This document shows positions 1-11,432 of a stretch of DNA of 64,000 nt, piece by piece. The position numbers and the translations under genes were made by a program. Each line of letters opens with the position of its first letter. Positions within the stretch are counted from its first letter, which is position 1. Source of the DNA: Flabesymbios commensalis (Eukaryota > Annelida > Polychaeta > Terebellida > Flabelligeridae). The stretch spans positions 61,077,521 to 61,141,520 of the forward strand of contig OZ024908.1 of assembly GCA_964017125.1 (NCBI GenBank), given 5' to 3'. The notes beneath the pieces were generated by a model, which did no database searches, was not told where the DNA came from, and worked only from the letters and a program-made list of their open reading frames with translations.

Positions 1-165
1 ATCGTCCTTCAGGTATACAAATAGTTCGTTTGGGTTACTTCTGGATTCATAGAAATGTTGATTAAAAATATTTGTAAAAATATGAAAATTCTGAAAAAAA
101 TAAAAACATGATCCGTGGGATACACTACTTCAGTACAGACTTAAAAACGAAAATATGATGTCATC
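1..165 (+). repeat. Dispersed repeat, copy A (cut by window edge)
   Basis: This stretch matches 16133-16310 closely over its whole length, starting at ATCGTCCTTCAGGTATACAA in both places, with small indels. The left boundary is unknown because the window begins inside it. No coding potential is seen and the family is not recognised. Both copies are in the same orientation. Confidence 0.75.
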
Positions 166-174
166 ACAAGGAGC

Positions 175-360
175 TGCTTTAAGAAACAGGGACGAAATTT
201 AATTTCGGACAAACATGTCCAAAATAAGAAATGTGGCTTTAGGCACACTTGCTACGTTGCCACATCAACACGAAATTTAAAAGACTTCCGAAATTCAAGT
301 CTATGGACATGTTCACATCTTATGGCCATATTGAGAAGCCAAAAGAAAAATACTGATTTA
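175..360. mobile_element. Diverged fragment related to the 14576-14949 palindromic element
   Basis: Positions 297-360 resemble the right arm of the palindromic element at 14576-14949: the order GTCTATGGACAT, then a TATGG(T/C)CATATT word, then AAGCCAAAA is kept. The rest of the segment is only loosely similar. It is probably an old truncated copy. Confidence 0.4.
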
Positions 361-1249
361 TCCTGATTGTGTGGTTTTAATATCTGTAATATGCATGGCA
401 TACTGTGCTAAATACATAGACCATTACTGTAAAACAGAATATGAGACTTTTCGAGAAAATATCGCATAATAGCATGTCATTGTCTTCAGAATGAAGGCTG
501 AAATGCATTAACCCTGGTATATGTATAGGGGGGCATACTATTAGAAATAACGGATAAATCTGGATGTTTGCTGTGCCATCGTTCAGTGAGATTTCGCTCA
601 AATAGTATGCGGATAAAAAGACTTATTAAGGTGCATTTCACCATTTGTTACAATGCCAGTGTCAACTTGTATCTCTTTTAAAGATTTGTGATCATGGTAA
701 TATATCTTTAAATAATGGGGTTTTTTTAATATTTCATGTGTTCTTTTATAATTGTTTTCAATACTTAGTTCACTGATAAATACATGTTGGTTTTATTCAG
801 TTTTTATCTAAATAAAGACATTTCTATTTCAACTTCATCATTCTGTATCTTCATATAATTTGGATAGCTAGGATGTTGATATTTTTTTCAAATTGGCCTC
901 TTCACTATATTGTTTTTATATTGTACATTCTCTAGTGGACTAACATTCTCTATTATGCTTTCTCGTGCGTGTATTCGCCTTCGTTTGTTCGAGTAAGTAG
1001 GCGGTCATCTTGCGATATTATTCGCACAAGACGTAACTTGGTGTTTCAAGCTTTTTGCATGGAAGTGCAGGATGCAATCATAGGTTAGCTTTTATCAAAG
1101 CTGCCAAAACGATTTCTTCCAAATACCTGAATACTGGTTACTGATAATATCATCGATACATGTCATATTAATGTCATAAGGTGTTATAAAAACGAGGTAT
1201 TTTACATGTCTCTTGTTGATTTAGTGAAGATGTTATAAATTGAGTTTTC
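361..1249. other. Intergenic, nothing recognised
   Basis: AT-rich DNA with frequent stops in all frames. No conserved protein, RNA gene or clear repeat is seen. Confidence 0.6.
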
Positions 1250-1620
1250 CACACGTCAGTCAGTGGCGTGTTTTTCTCGTGCAGTAGTTAGGGAGTCTAT
1301 GATTATTGACGTATTCCAAAGGTCGGACACAAACGTTTTGTTTATGTTTTTCGCTGTACAGTTGAAATGACGTTAATTTAACACGTGTTTTATATATCCG
1401 TCATTGACGTCTAGTTCATGTCTTGTATTGGAGTCGAGAAGATGAGTATTAATGACGTCTTCCAAACGTCAGTCACCGGTGTCTTATACACGCTCCTGCC
1501 AGTGTGGGGAATATGTTTTTTAATGACGTCTCCCAGACGCCAGTTTCTGACATCTTCTACATGTCGCAATCTGATGTCTGCAAAATGTCCATTGTTCAAC
1601 TCAACAGGACGTCAAAAAAG
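1250..1620. repeat. Degenerate GACGTC-containing repeats
   Basis: The words GACGTC and CAAACGTCAGTCA or similar recur at uneven spacing, for example near 1257, 1405, 1455 and 1525, each followed by a loosely similar stretch. This looks like an eroded tandem or palindromic repeat. The short reading frames across it on both strands are products of the repeat, not genes. Confidence 0.4.
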
Positions 1621-1834
1621 GCTATGAAATACACGTTGCACTATCACGTCAATATAACATGTTGATTTGTCGTGAATTTAAAGTCTAAAATGGACATAAA
1701 GAACATGACATTTATTGATGTGTAAATGATGTTTCATTCTGATGTAAAGGTGACATCAGAATTTTCACGTTGAGATTTGGGCAGAAAACTATGTGATTTC
1801 AACTTTCATATACGACGTATTTTAGCTGGTCATA

Positions 1835-1893
1835 CAACTTCTTCAAAAAACGTGATAATCACGTGTTTTCAACGTGTTTTGCCAGCTGGGTGG
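1835..1893. mobile_element. Short palindromic fragment ending in CCAGCTGGG
   Basis: An AACGTGATAATCACGTG palindrome is followed by AACGTGTTTTGCCAGCTGGG, the look of one end of a short inverted-repeat element. The other end could not be fixed. Confidence 0.3.
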
Positions 1894-2659
1894 TCGTCGA
1901 TGATCGGTATACAGTAACCTATTGTTCTGAACTTGTATGTTCCATCGGTTTCATCCATCCATTTCCAAAATTCTATTAAACTACAAAAATCATTACATTT
2001 GTCAATGCTGGTTATTGTTGGTAGAAACAGTCTAGCATTAGGCTGTCATTGCACATGTTTTGCCACACACTCCACTGCTTCTGAAACAGATTCCGAAGAC
2101 TGCAAACTATATTAAAAATATCTCAACATACAAGTGCAAAAATAATATATTTTTCGTGGTGAAGGAAATTTCAGAATTTTACTCTTGCAAAAGTTCACAT
2201 TGCACACAACATAAAATACCAAATTGGTATTTAGTAAAAAAAATAGTTTTTGATGTAAAACCAGGTTGTATGGTCACCTGCAGTGACATCCCTTGCATAC
2301 ATTTTTACAGTAAATATGTCATGTTAATATTATTTTGTAAGTGATATGTATTGTATGCATCAAGCCAAATGAAATAAAATGAGGGGCTGCATTACCGCTT
2401 GACATATCATAATATTAAAGTGCTATCGTCACATCAGTATCATTTTCTGTATTCTATTTACTTGACATAACATTGATAACATTTTGTCCTAGCGAAGTAC
2501 TTTTATAGTATTTAAAGTCGTGTACAATAATGGCACCGATTTGAGAAGCCTGGACATTTAGATTTATAGATTTATTTACATGGTCGAATGAAGAATAATG
2601 GCAAAAATAACTATTTAGTGGTTTTAAAGTGACAATATATTTTACTCTTTACATAACAT
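1894..2659. other. Intergenic, nothing recognised
   Basis: AT-rich sequence. Two short open frames (about 60 and 94 codons) show no family resemblance and no splice context. I support no feature here. Confidence 0.5.
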
Positions 2660-2810
2660 CGTTCTTTTTCCCAACTCGGTAATCGAAAAAAGCTGTCTAT
2701 ACAGTCTTTAATTATGTGATTCACAGTAAAAAAATTTGCACAACAATAATTACACTTTACCATAAAATAAAAGTGACAAATCTTTTTGTGCTCTTGTTTG
2801 CTTACCTATT
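2660..2810 (-). mobile_element. Possible LINE reverse-transcriptase tail fragment
   Basis: On the - strand a short frame reads CNYCCANFFTVNHIIKDC, which resembles the C-x2-C ... TVxHIxxxC element that follows the RNase H region of I-type non-LTR retrotransposons. The frame is short and flanked by stops, so this would be a decayed fragment. A chance match is possible. Confidence 0.3.
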
Positions 2811-3271
2811 GATAAAATACTCTTTAATTTAAAATATCTTTTACCTATAATATTTCGTCACAACTCACAATATTGTCTTGTAAGATTTTTTTCTGCATCT
2901 ATGTGAATCCTATCGTCATATCGAGGTTAAGGGGTCCTATCTGCCACTCATTTAAGTGGCTTAGAAGACCCTTTAAATCCGAGACGACGACATGTAGATA
3001 TCAAATGCAAATGATTCAACGATATGAGGGCAACCACTTATCAATTGCCGGGCTACCCACGTGCAATGCGTACGTTAACACGACATGAAATATTTGGTAA
3101 TGAGAATGACAAATTAAAACCATTTTTCTAAGAAGCATATTCAACTCGTGTTTCCAACACGAATCCATCACGCAAGTTCATACGAAATGTTGCTATAATT
3201 ATTCAATAATGTGAATCATTCTAAAATAAGACGCCCACACATATATGGTCACGTCGTTAAGCGTTCTCTGC

Positions 3272-3368
3272 ACAAGTTTACAATAATACGTGTCCTCGGT
3301 GGCCAGCCAAGTTTGCAATAATACGTATCTTCGTTAGCCGCCCAAGTTTGCAATAATGCAATTTTCGT
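3272..3368 (+). repeat. Short tandem repeat, about 41-bp unit
   Basis: Two and a half units carry CCAAGTTTGCAATAATACGT or close variants, near 3308, 3349 and (first, partial) 3275. Nothing coding is seen. Confidence 0.6.
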
Positions 3369-3480
3369 ACACTAAAATATCTGCTTATTTTATCTTGACA
3401 TGGCCATGAAATCACCTTGGTGTCATCTTACAACTATGCCACATTAAAGCCTGGATATAGTCTGGGAGCCTGCGACAGAA

Positions 3481-3642
3481 GATTTCACCCCATCAGGCCC
3501 ATGAAAATTAACCATGTGACACTAATCAGGTCATTGGTGTGATGTAAAAAAGGTTTGTCAGCTGTGCCACGGAGGTCGGATCTGAACCCCACACCTCCCG
3601 ACAAAACCCCCCAGCGGGATGATTTCACCCCATCAGGCCCAT
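3481..3642 (+). repeat. Direct repeat pair 140 bp apart
   Basis: The word GATTTCACCCCATCAGGCCC occurs at 3481 and again at 3621. The DNA between includes GGAGGTCGGATCTGAACCCC, which hints at a decayed tRNA-derived piece, but no arm structure could be drawn. Confidence 0.4.
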
Positions 3643-3704
3643 AGACAAAACTTTGTCACAACAAAGTTGTACATCAATACATTGTAAAAAACGTAAAACT
3701 GACT

Positions 3705-3839
3705 AAATATGAGGTCGGAAAGGTTCGGTCAGATCCCTTATAAGTGACCACCCCCTACTCACTCCAGCGGTTTCATTTTTATAAAATATCAGGTCTGGAA
3801 GGTTTTGACATATCCCTTTTAAGTGCCCCCCCCCCCCCC
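3705..3839 (+). repeat. Degenerate direct repeat ending in a C tract
   Basis: A stretch with GGTC(G/T)GAAAGGTT, then CATATCCCTT or CAGATCCCTT, then AAGTG and a C-rich run is present twice, with starts near 3711 and 3791. The second copy ends in a homopolymer of about 13 C at 3827-3839. Confidence 0.45.
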
Positions 3840-4131
3840 ATACAACGGCCTTACACAATGAGAGCCTTACACAGTGTGACTCAGTGCAAAATTAATCTGG
3901 TTTACACTAACATAGCGGTGTGTATTACTGGTTCCGGCCTTTATCCATATTTTTATTGATTGATCCAAGAATTGGTAATAGCCCAGTAATATGATAAGGC
4001 AGTCTGTGTCAGACGTACGAATTGTTCGGAGCAGTTGTCTTTGCAAGATGGTAACACATTCGACAATCAGCGTCTTTGTGATCATTGTGTAGTCTATCAA
4101 CTACCTTTCTCTGTACTCTACCATCAACCAG

Positions 4132-4669
4132 GGGAGACCGGGGCTAGTTCGAACAAAATGTTTAAAAAATGATTTAGTTGTTATATGATGAGCTGATATT
4201 TTTGGCCAGAAGTATTCAACTATATATGCTATTTTAGCATACATTATTTTCAAATTGAAAACAAAGTAGAGACAGAAAAAAGTTAGATTTGTCATTGTTC
4301 GAACAAACCCCACATCTGGGGTTAGTTCGAACATGGGATGGGGTGTGTCTGCACAGTGTTAGATGTACCAGATAGTTTGTGGATTACTAAATTCAGTTAG
4401 GGTACTACAACTATAGGAGTTGAAACTGTCAGGTTCAATGGCAAACATTGAGCAAAATAATATCTTGTGGGATACTTTTGACCCCTGAAAATGAAAAGCT
4501 GTTTTAACTTTTTCATAATTTGTTTGAAAAAAAACCTTCGAACATGAAGTCAAGGGTACTGATACGTACAGTCCTTCACTAGGAGGCAGCACAGAACGTA
4601 AATACATTTACTTTTAAATTTATGGACACTGTTCTGACTAACCCCTGTGCGAACTAGCCCCGGTCTCAC
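4132..4669. mobile_element. Inverted-repeat element with GGGGCTAGTTCGAAC ends
   Basis: The left end (GGGAGACCGGGGCTAGTTCG) is the inverse of the right end, which reads CGAACTAGCCCCGGTCTCAC. Inside, the word GGGGTTAGTTCGAAC is repeated near 4318 and GTTCGAACAAACCCC appears inverted near 4297. At about 540 bp it is too short for a transposase, so it is a non-autonomous DNA element of unassigned superfamily. Open frames within it are not gene-like. Confidence 0.65.
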
Positions 4670-6969
4670 CATTACTTTGTAGCTGTAGCATGCATTGCCA
4701 GAATTAGCAAAAATAGTTTCTTATTTGAAGATACAAACAAAACTATCGTCCTCCCAGGTATTGAGAAAAACTCAATCAAGGATTCCTTAAAATGGTTATT
4801 TCTCAGGGCTTGATTCCAATTTATCGGGCGTTTCTGAGATTGACCAGTGATATTGAAGGCAGTTGATTATGACATTCTTGAATCTCTCTCGAAATCTTTA
4901 ATTGATGGGGACAGCCATTTATCAGTGACAAAATGTATGACATCACCTTCTGCATACATTACTTTTTGAAGAAGAATGCGAGCTATTGCGCCAAAGAGCT
5001 CGTCTGCAAATGTACGACAAATGAGGCATCAATGATGTTGGTATTAATTGAGGGGTCGCTGTGGAGGGGTCGCTGTAACTTCTGATTCAAGAGGTTTCAT
5101 GAGTGTAGCTGTGCCATCAACATGACTAAGAGAGAGTCGGACTGGTGTGAGTGAATACTCAAGAACTTCTGCCATGTCTATATGCTGTTGTAATGAGTGA
5201 TACATGATACATCTAAATAGATCACGTACCAAGCAGGTTGCCACCACTTTATTGCACCACTTCATCTGGGGTTTTTTTAATTTCTATTTACCTGCTTCGG
5301 ATGTAGCAGATTTTGTCGAGGTATTCTTATCTCAAATCGGCTTGGATCTTCAATGCACTCATATGTGAATTTTCTTGATAGTGTAAAGTAACTTCTCGGT
5401 ATTGTCCGATGCGGCCTCGCCTGTCCCTATATTATAGAGATGTGTTGGGCCAAGTTCGCTATCAAATGGATTCATACTGTCCGTTACCATTGCCAGGATT
5501 GATCGTAGCCCACATTATGGCCTGTATGTTTACGTTTTATGCTTAAGTTCGCTCAGGTATTGACTGATGTAGATTGAACACACAATGGTGGGTGGTCTGT
5601 GTGTTTAAGTTTATGTTTATGTCTTGAATAACTCTTTCTGGTAAATATGGTAATGCAACTGAAACGTGAATTGATTTCGTTCTTACGCTATAAGAAATAA
5701 CACTTTTTTATACAATAGAGTCGTTTTCAATAAAAATTATTTCTTATATTGGGAAGAGCATATCTATGGCAATTGGCTATGTGAAATAAAAACGAGTATA
5801 TTTTAGGTTTTCAGAGGAAACCCATGGGGATTTATTTCATATTGCACACTCATCACTAGGGAGTGTATATGTGCCTTTGACATTTGACCTACTTTTTTGC
5901 CTACATATCTGATCGAAAATAGCTTAGACACTAACAATCACGTTTCCGGAGCATATCTAAGAAAGCCATGGTAAGATTACATACATATTGCACACGCACA
6001 TAATTCAGGGTCCATGCTTGTTGTAATCTACACGTAACTATAAAACATGGCCAAATACAGTGGTCTTTGTCACCTACAGAAGTTTTTCTCATATTAAACA
6101 GGATTAATATTGTGATCGTTTTATAATATTTCATGCATTAGAGGTGATTTAAAGTTGATTTAGCCTGTAACATACACGTTGTCATGACAACACGTGCTTC
6201 AATATGGGTTATGCTGTCGAAGTATGAGGCAACAAAATCCTTATCGTTTCCATTACCTATATATATGTTAGGACGCAGCTTTCTCTCCCATTAGACTGTA
6301 AATGAGGGTAATTTTGTTTTGCTTTTGGGCTTGTCCGTTGTAGGAGTTCAGAAACAATTTGATATTTACAGAATAGCAGGGAAACTCAGGGATGAATAGC
6401 TTTTAAAAAATGTGTATATCCTACATAAGGCCTACAACCACTTCCCAGTAACTGTGAAACTATCATCTCGGAGGTGTTGTTTGTGCTGTAAATTCAAACA
6501 CATACTAGCATGTCTGATGTGTCAATGTGATTTATATTAGGCCTATTATGGCATTGTCGTCTTCTTTGACGTCAGACATTTACAAATATGTGATGGGAGA
6601 TGATCAACGGAGCCATAGTGCAGTAGAAAGTCAGTGTTCCGTACATTATAATTACCTGACACGTCATCTTATTTAACCCATTAAGTGATTTAATTGAGAA
6701 AGATTCTCTAACTTGAAGCTGTGTCTTCCTGACGCGATACACAGCTTCACATGAGAGAACATTTGTATTTCTGTTTTTTTTACAGATTTGTCAAACAGTC
6801 ATGTTTAAATCTTTCTGTGGATTGAAGACAAAATTCACCTTGAAAATGTATGCCTACTATTGAAATATTAATAAAATGTTAAAAATAATATAGTTGTCAT
6901 CGACACATAGAGGGCTCAATCGTCGAAGAGGCAGCCTGACCTTTCCTACAGGCAAGTCGTGGCACAAAC
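4670..6969. other. Intergenic, nothing recognised
   Basis: No protein family, RNA gene or clear repeat is visible. Small open frames at 5044-5265 (-) and 5931-6134 (-) have no recognisable domains. The 9-bp phrase GAGGGGTCGCTGT is duplicated in tandem near 5050. Confidence 0.5.
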
Positions 6970-7068
6970 ATGGGGCGTTGATCCCTTGTTGGTTTGATGC
7001 TGGGCCAGCGTCGCAGATTGTAAGCCAGCATTAAAAAACATGTGCCGAACCTATTCTGTTTGTTGGGA
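6970..7068. mobile_element. CCCAGCAAACAC-family palindromic MITE, diverged
   Basis: This shows the family pattern of a GTTGATCC arm, a GGTTTGATGCTGGGCCAGCG centre and a terminal TGTTTGTTGGG. Arms are poorly matched, so the copy is old. Confidence 0.45.
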
Positions 7069-7390
7069 CTAACGTTACAACCTTAATATCACTTGCCACA
7101 AATATAATCTATTTATAACCGTAATCTAAAAACAATTCATGGTCATGGTTAGCGCTTAAAATGTAAATGAATAACAGTAAATGAATAATTGCTAAATGCC
7201 CTTAGGACGATAACTGTGAGGCAATTCAGATGTGTATAATTATAATAGGCCCCCCTATAGCGTTTGATATTTTATTGGCACTTGACAAAGGTAGGTAGCC
7301 CATCATTTACAAAACTGCACAAAACCTATAAACTAGATGAGAACTGCGGACCGCTTTTCTGTTCATAGAGGTGCTGTGCGGTATGGGGTG

Positions 7391-7450
7391 TCGGAGGGGG
7401 GGGGGGGGGGGGGCGGGGTATGGGGTGGGTGTGGGGGGTTTGGGTTGGTG
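7391..7450 (+). other. G-rich tract with quadruplex potential
   Basis: A run of about 20 G interrupted by one C is followed by five more G clusters (GGGG, GGG, GGGGGG, GGG, GG). On the + strand this fits the G3-N-G3 quadruplex pattern several times over. It lies just upstream of the element at 7654. Confidence 0.6.
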
Positions 7451-7805
7451 GTGACTGTTTCAATGATGACTGTACGTACGAGACTAGCTAAGCTAACACG
7501 AAGTTTAGGCTTTACACCGTGTTAAGTAAAACATTGTTTTAAAAAAAATTAACCCTTATGTCCAAAGCCAGGTTAGCATCGTGTTAATAAACCATAAGGT
7601 TAAATCCTAAACCAGTGTTTTAACGCCGTGAAGCATACAATTTGTGTACACTTTAGTCCAGGAATTTTAGGCATTTTCAGGGGTGAAGATGGAAAAAAAT
7701 AATATAAAGCTGAAAATTTTAGGAGTTGTTCAGATGGTCATCCTTAATGACCTGTAAAAAGTCCCAAAGTTTCCCAGGAGCGGAACATGTTTTTTTTCGC
7801 GAAAT

Positions 7806-8130
7806 CCAAAATGGCCGCCAGAGGCCATTTAAAAATTGTAACATACGAAGAAGCTAACATATATTCCTTTGTAATACCTCTTTCTCTGTTGATTTTTTAC
7901 GAGGAACTCATTTCAGGTCTTCTTTTTAAGTTTTAAAGCTTCGTTCGTGTTTTGTTTGCAAAAATCCAAAATGGCCGCCTGATAAAAACTGAAATTCTAA
8001 CTTATGAAGAAATTCAAATATATTTCTTTGTAATATCTTTTTTCTGCATAATTTTTCACGAGAAATTTAATTTTGGTCCTATTTTAACATTGTAAAGCTT
8101 ATGTCATTCCACAGTTCAAAATGGCCGCCA
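7806..8130 (+). repeat. Left-arm tandem modules, about 155-bp unit
   Basis: Three modules begin with TCCAAAATGGCCGCC or TTCAAAATGGCCGCC near 7803, 7965 and 8114. Each is followed by a run resembling CTAAC(A)TATGAAGAA and TTTCTTTGTAATA. This is a degenerate tandem array inside the larger element. Confidence 0.6.
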
Positions 8131-9381
8131 TTGAGGAAGAAGAACAATTTCAGAAATGATGTCATTTTTGTCTACATATTTTTTTATTTGGAATCATAGT
8201 GGCAATAAAAAGTATTTCTGAAATCAAGGGTGGATATGCTATGTGGTTTAGTCCAGTAAATTGTTCTCGGGGTTGCTCCAGCCTTTCATGTGATAATAAT
8301 AATTATAAATTAAGATGCATGAAATTATTACGGTGACAACAGCGTGTGTTGTGCCATTGTACAACAGATTGAAGCAAGAAATTGGAATGCATTTTTGCGG
8401 ACATGATTGTGCTCAGTGTGATCCCTGACAAGTATCTGTTGAACGGGTCAGTTTCATAGGGGACATCTTAAAAGATAGCGGGCATTGTATTTTTTATATG
8501 GAGAAAAATACTATGTTATAATGCATAAACACAGTCAGGCTTATCTAACGAAGAACTACCATATGTCTTTAGATGCACTAAAATAACTTTCATAATATAA
8601 TAATCAATATTATTTTTTGTGGTGGGTATTTTTTAGTTTGACAGGTATGTTGACTTTTTTGTCAAAATATAGAAACAAAATTGTAGCAGTTTAGAAATTG
8701 GACACATGTTAAAACATGTTAAAACATACCAATATCAAATACAAAACTAAACAATCGTATGAGTAACGTCATTAAAATAATTCAGGTAGGCCTATTATTA
8801 CATATTATGGTGGTCATATTGAAAAATCACGATCATTTTGATTTAAGGTTTGGCTAACATGGTGTTTTCACAGTACCCGCAGGTGCATACACAGATCAAT
8901 TTTGGTGCCGTTATCACCATTGATAAATTGATATTACACGTTCATATGCCCCATTAAGGTTTTTGGATATAGACCTACACAGCTGAACCACACTACAAAA
9001 TATCTGTCATCTATGTACGTGTCGTTGTTTAAAGTGAATATTGCTCTACGTTGCTTTCTGCACTATCATGGTAATATCGCGAAAGAATGAAGGGACTATG
9101 CCCTACTCTCGAATAACTTCAAGGGTTCTTTATAGTGCACAGTGCCACAGACATAACTGCACACTCCATTCCTTTGAACAGTTTGAAGCACTGTATAGGT
9201 ACAACCTCGATGAGTAACATCCGACCCGACCAGGATTTGAGCACAATAGCTCTGAGTTTCGAGCCACATCAGGATCGAATGGGCCATCGAGACGGCCTCG
9301 TTATTTCAAACACAAACAAACTTATTCGGGTTTCTATTAATGTTGCATCAAATATATATAAACATGATAAATAGGGTATGG
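8131..9381. other. Interior of the 3.1-kb element, nothing recognised
   Basis: AT-rich DNA between the left modules and the minisatellite. No long open frame and no recognisable protein. Confidence 0.5.
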
Positions 9382-9757
9382 GACCTTTCCTGGGATCCTG
9401 CAAGCTCGGGTATGATACCTTGCATTTGACCCTTATGCCCGCATGTGAGGTGTGAGATCTTGCCTAGGACCATTTATAAGGGCCCAGGTGTGAGTGCTTG
9501 CCTAGGACCCTGCAGGCTCCAGTGTATGACCTTGTCTAGGACCCACCAGCTCGGGTGTAAGTCCTAGCCTAAGACCACCGGGCCCATGGTAAACCCTTGC
9601 TTATGACTTGTAGGCTCGGGTTTGAGACCTTATCTAGGACATGTGGGCTCGGGTGTGAGTCTTTGCCTAGGACAATGCAGCCTTGTGTGTGAGACATTGC
9701 CTATGACCCTGTGGACTCGTGTGTGAGCCCTTGCTTGGGACATTTGCTTAGGACCCC
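9382..9757 (+). repeat. Minisatellite, about 35-45-bp unit
   Basis: The unit is roughly GGCTCGGGTGTGAGACCTTG followed by CCTAGGACCCTGCA. About nine diverged units are visible, with CCTAGGAC or CTTAGGAC marking each. Unit length varies, so the array is old. Confidence 0.7.
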
Positions 9758-10198
9758 AGCTGAAGCAGTAGTAAATAGCATTTATCACTGACATATCTAA
9801 ATATACCAGAATTCCATGGCAACAGATTACCACCAACAGGCTGGGGATGTCAATTTTAAATTAAAAACCTGTAACCAGTTCTCACAGAGCTTGATGCAGC
9901 ACCTCCTAAATTAATGAAAATGATTAGGTGTGGTTGCCAAAGTTTTGCATGTTACAATGCAGCAGGTCTGCGAGGTACACAAGCTGAATAGGAACTGGGT
10001 ACAGTAAGTCCTCTCGAATTAATGAAATTCATGTTGATAATTAGGAAAAAAAAGGCACAACTCTCTCAGACAAACGTTGTTTGATTGATTGAATATGATG
10101 TTTTGGCTATCATGTATTATGAAATAAATACACTAAAATGTGTACTGCACTTTTTTTTAGATATAGAGTTATTTGTTACTGGTCATTAATTACTGGTA

Positions 10199-10720
10199 AT
10201 TTATAGATTTAAAAGCTTATATGTATCTCGAATACGAATGACAATTGCTCCCAATGAAACCTCAAATGGCGGCCATCTTAGATTTATTCTTTAGCGAAAC
10301 CTTAAAAATACTAATAACTTGGCGGCCATTTTGCATTTGTAAAAAAAATATGTTCCGCTCCGGGAAAAACCTTGGGACTTTTCACAGGTATTAAAGGAGG
10401 ACATACCAGTAGTCTATAGATCTAAAAGCTTATATGTATCCCAAATTCTAATGACAATAGACTTGCTCCCGATTAAACATCAAATGGCAGCCATCTTGGA
10501 TTTATTCTTTAACGAGACCTTAAAAGTTGCTACTAGCTTCACAAATGAATTCAGCATTAAAAATCATGTGAAAATGAGGTATTACATTAAAATATATGTC
10601 AAATAGTTCATGAATTACAACTTCAACATGGCGCTTGGCGGCCATTTTGAATTTTGTCAAAAAAAGGATGTTCCGCTCAGGGGAAACTTTGGGACTTTTT
10701 ACAGGTAATAAAGGAGGACA
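10199..10720 (-). repeat. Right-arm modules of the 3.1-kb element
   Basis: Two long direct units are seen, starting near 10199 and 10415. Each contains AAAAGCTTATATGTAT, AATGGC(G/A)GCCATCTT, TGGCGGCCATTTTG, ATGTTCCGCTC and TTGGGACTTTT. They are inverted relative to the modules at 7654-8130. Confidence 0.6.
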
Positions 10721-10831
10721 CAATGCGCACTTCCTGAAATTTTCAGCTTTATATTATTTTTTTCCATTTCAAAACCTAAAATTCCTGGACTACTTGCAGT
10801 GATTACCCGTCAGCGCCGACAATGGGCACGT

Positions 10832-10940
10832 CCGACAAACACGATACGTTCCACCAATGCTACTTTATTGTTCCTGCCAGCGTCGAAGACGACGGCCCAG
10901 CATTAATTCATCATCGGCACAAGGTGTCGTGTTTGTCGGG
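10832..10940. mobile_element. Palindromic MITE, CCGACAAACACGA variant
   Basis: The ends CCGACAAACACGATACG and GTGTCGTGTTTGTCGGG are inverted copies, and the centre has the family GCGTCGAAGACGACGGCCCAG look. It is a variant of the CCCAGCAAACAC family found throughout the window. Confidence 0.6.
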
Positions 10941-11255
10941 TTGTCCGGTTTGTGAAGATCAGCAAAGACAATTTAACCTTCACTTTTCAACATTCAAATG
11001 TTTCTTCTCGTTCACCGTGATAAATCGCAATTCCACCTTACATGCCTTAAGATGAATAAAAATTACTTCACTTAATAAAATCAGCGAATAGTACATATCA
11101 AATTTAAATCAGAGCTGAATTAATTAGACGCATTGTCATATTTTTCATTAATAATAATAATAGAAATTGAATGCCGCACAATAAATTCTAAGAGATTAAT
11201 GATAAATTATTATTTACTTTTGATGACGGTAACATCTGAGATTATAAATGATGTA

Positions 11256-11432
11256 TTGACCCTTTCAGCGCGGGGGCCGTCTGTAGATATATGTCAAATA
11301 TAATTGCCATAGAACCATATAATAGGTACTCAAATGAAGTAGAAAGAGTTCATAAATACATTTATGATGATTTCAAATTGAAAAAAAACTTTGGTCTCCA
11401 TACAAAAATATTTCATAGTGGGTGTAATAAGC
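11256..11432. mobile_element. TTAA-type MITE, type D, partial
   Basis: It starts CCCTTTCAGCGCGGGG and carries the type-D body words TATTTATGATGATTTCAAAT or near copies and TTTGGTCTCCAT. The right terminus is lost. Confidence 0.55.

Larger units (their letters stand above)
7654..10792. mobile_element. 3.1-kb inverted-repeat element carrying ATGGCGGCC modules
   Basis: The ends are long imperfect inverted repeats. About 170 bp from 7654 (AGTCCAGGAATTTTAGG..., then AATAATATAAAGCTGAAAAT, then AAAAGTCCCAAAGTTTCCC, then GAGCGGAACAT, then CAAAATGGCCGCC) reappear in the same order on the other strand, ending at 10792. Inside the arms are further direct copies of the modules. No open frame long enough for a transposase is present, so it is non-autonomous or an inverted segmental duplication. 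It contains a separate minisatellite at 9382-9757. Confidence 0.65.
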
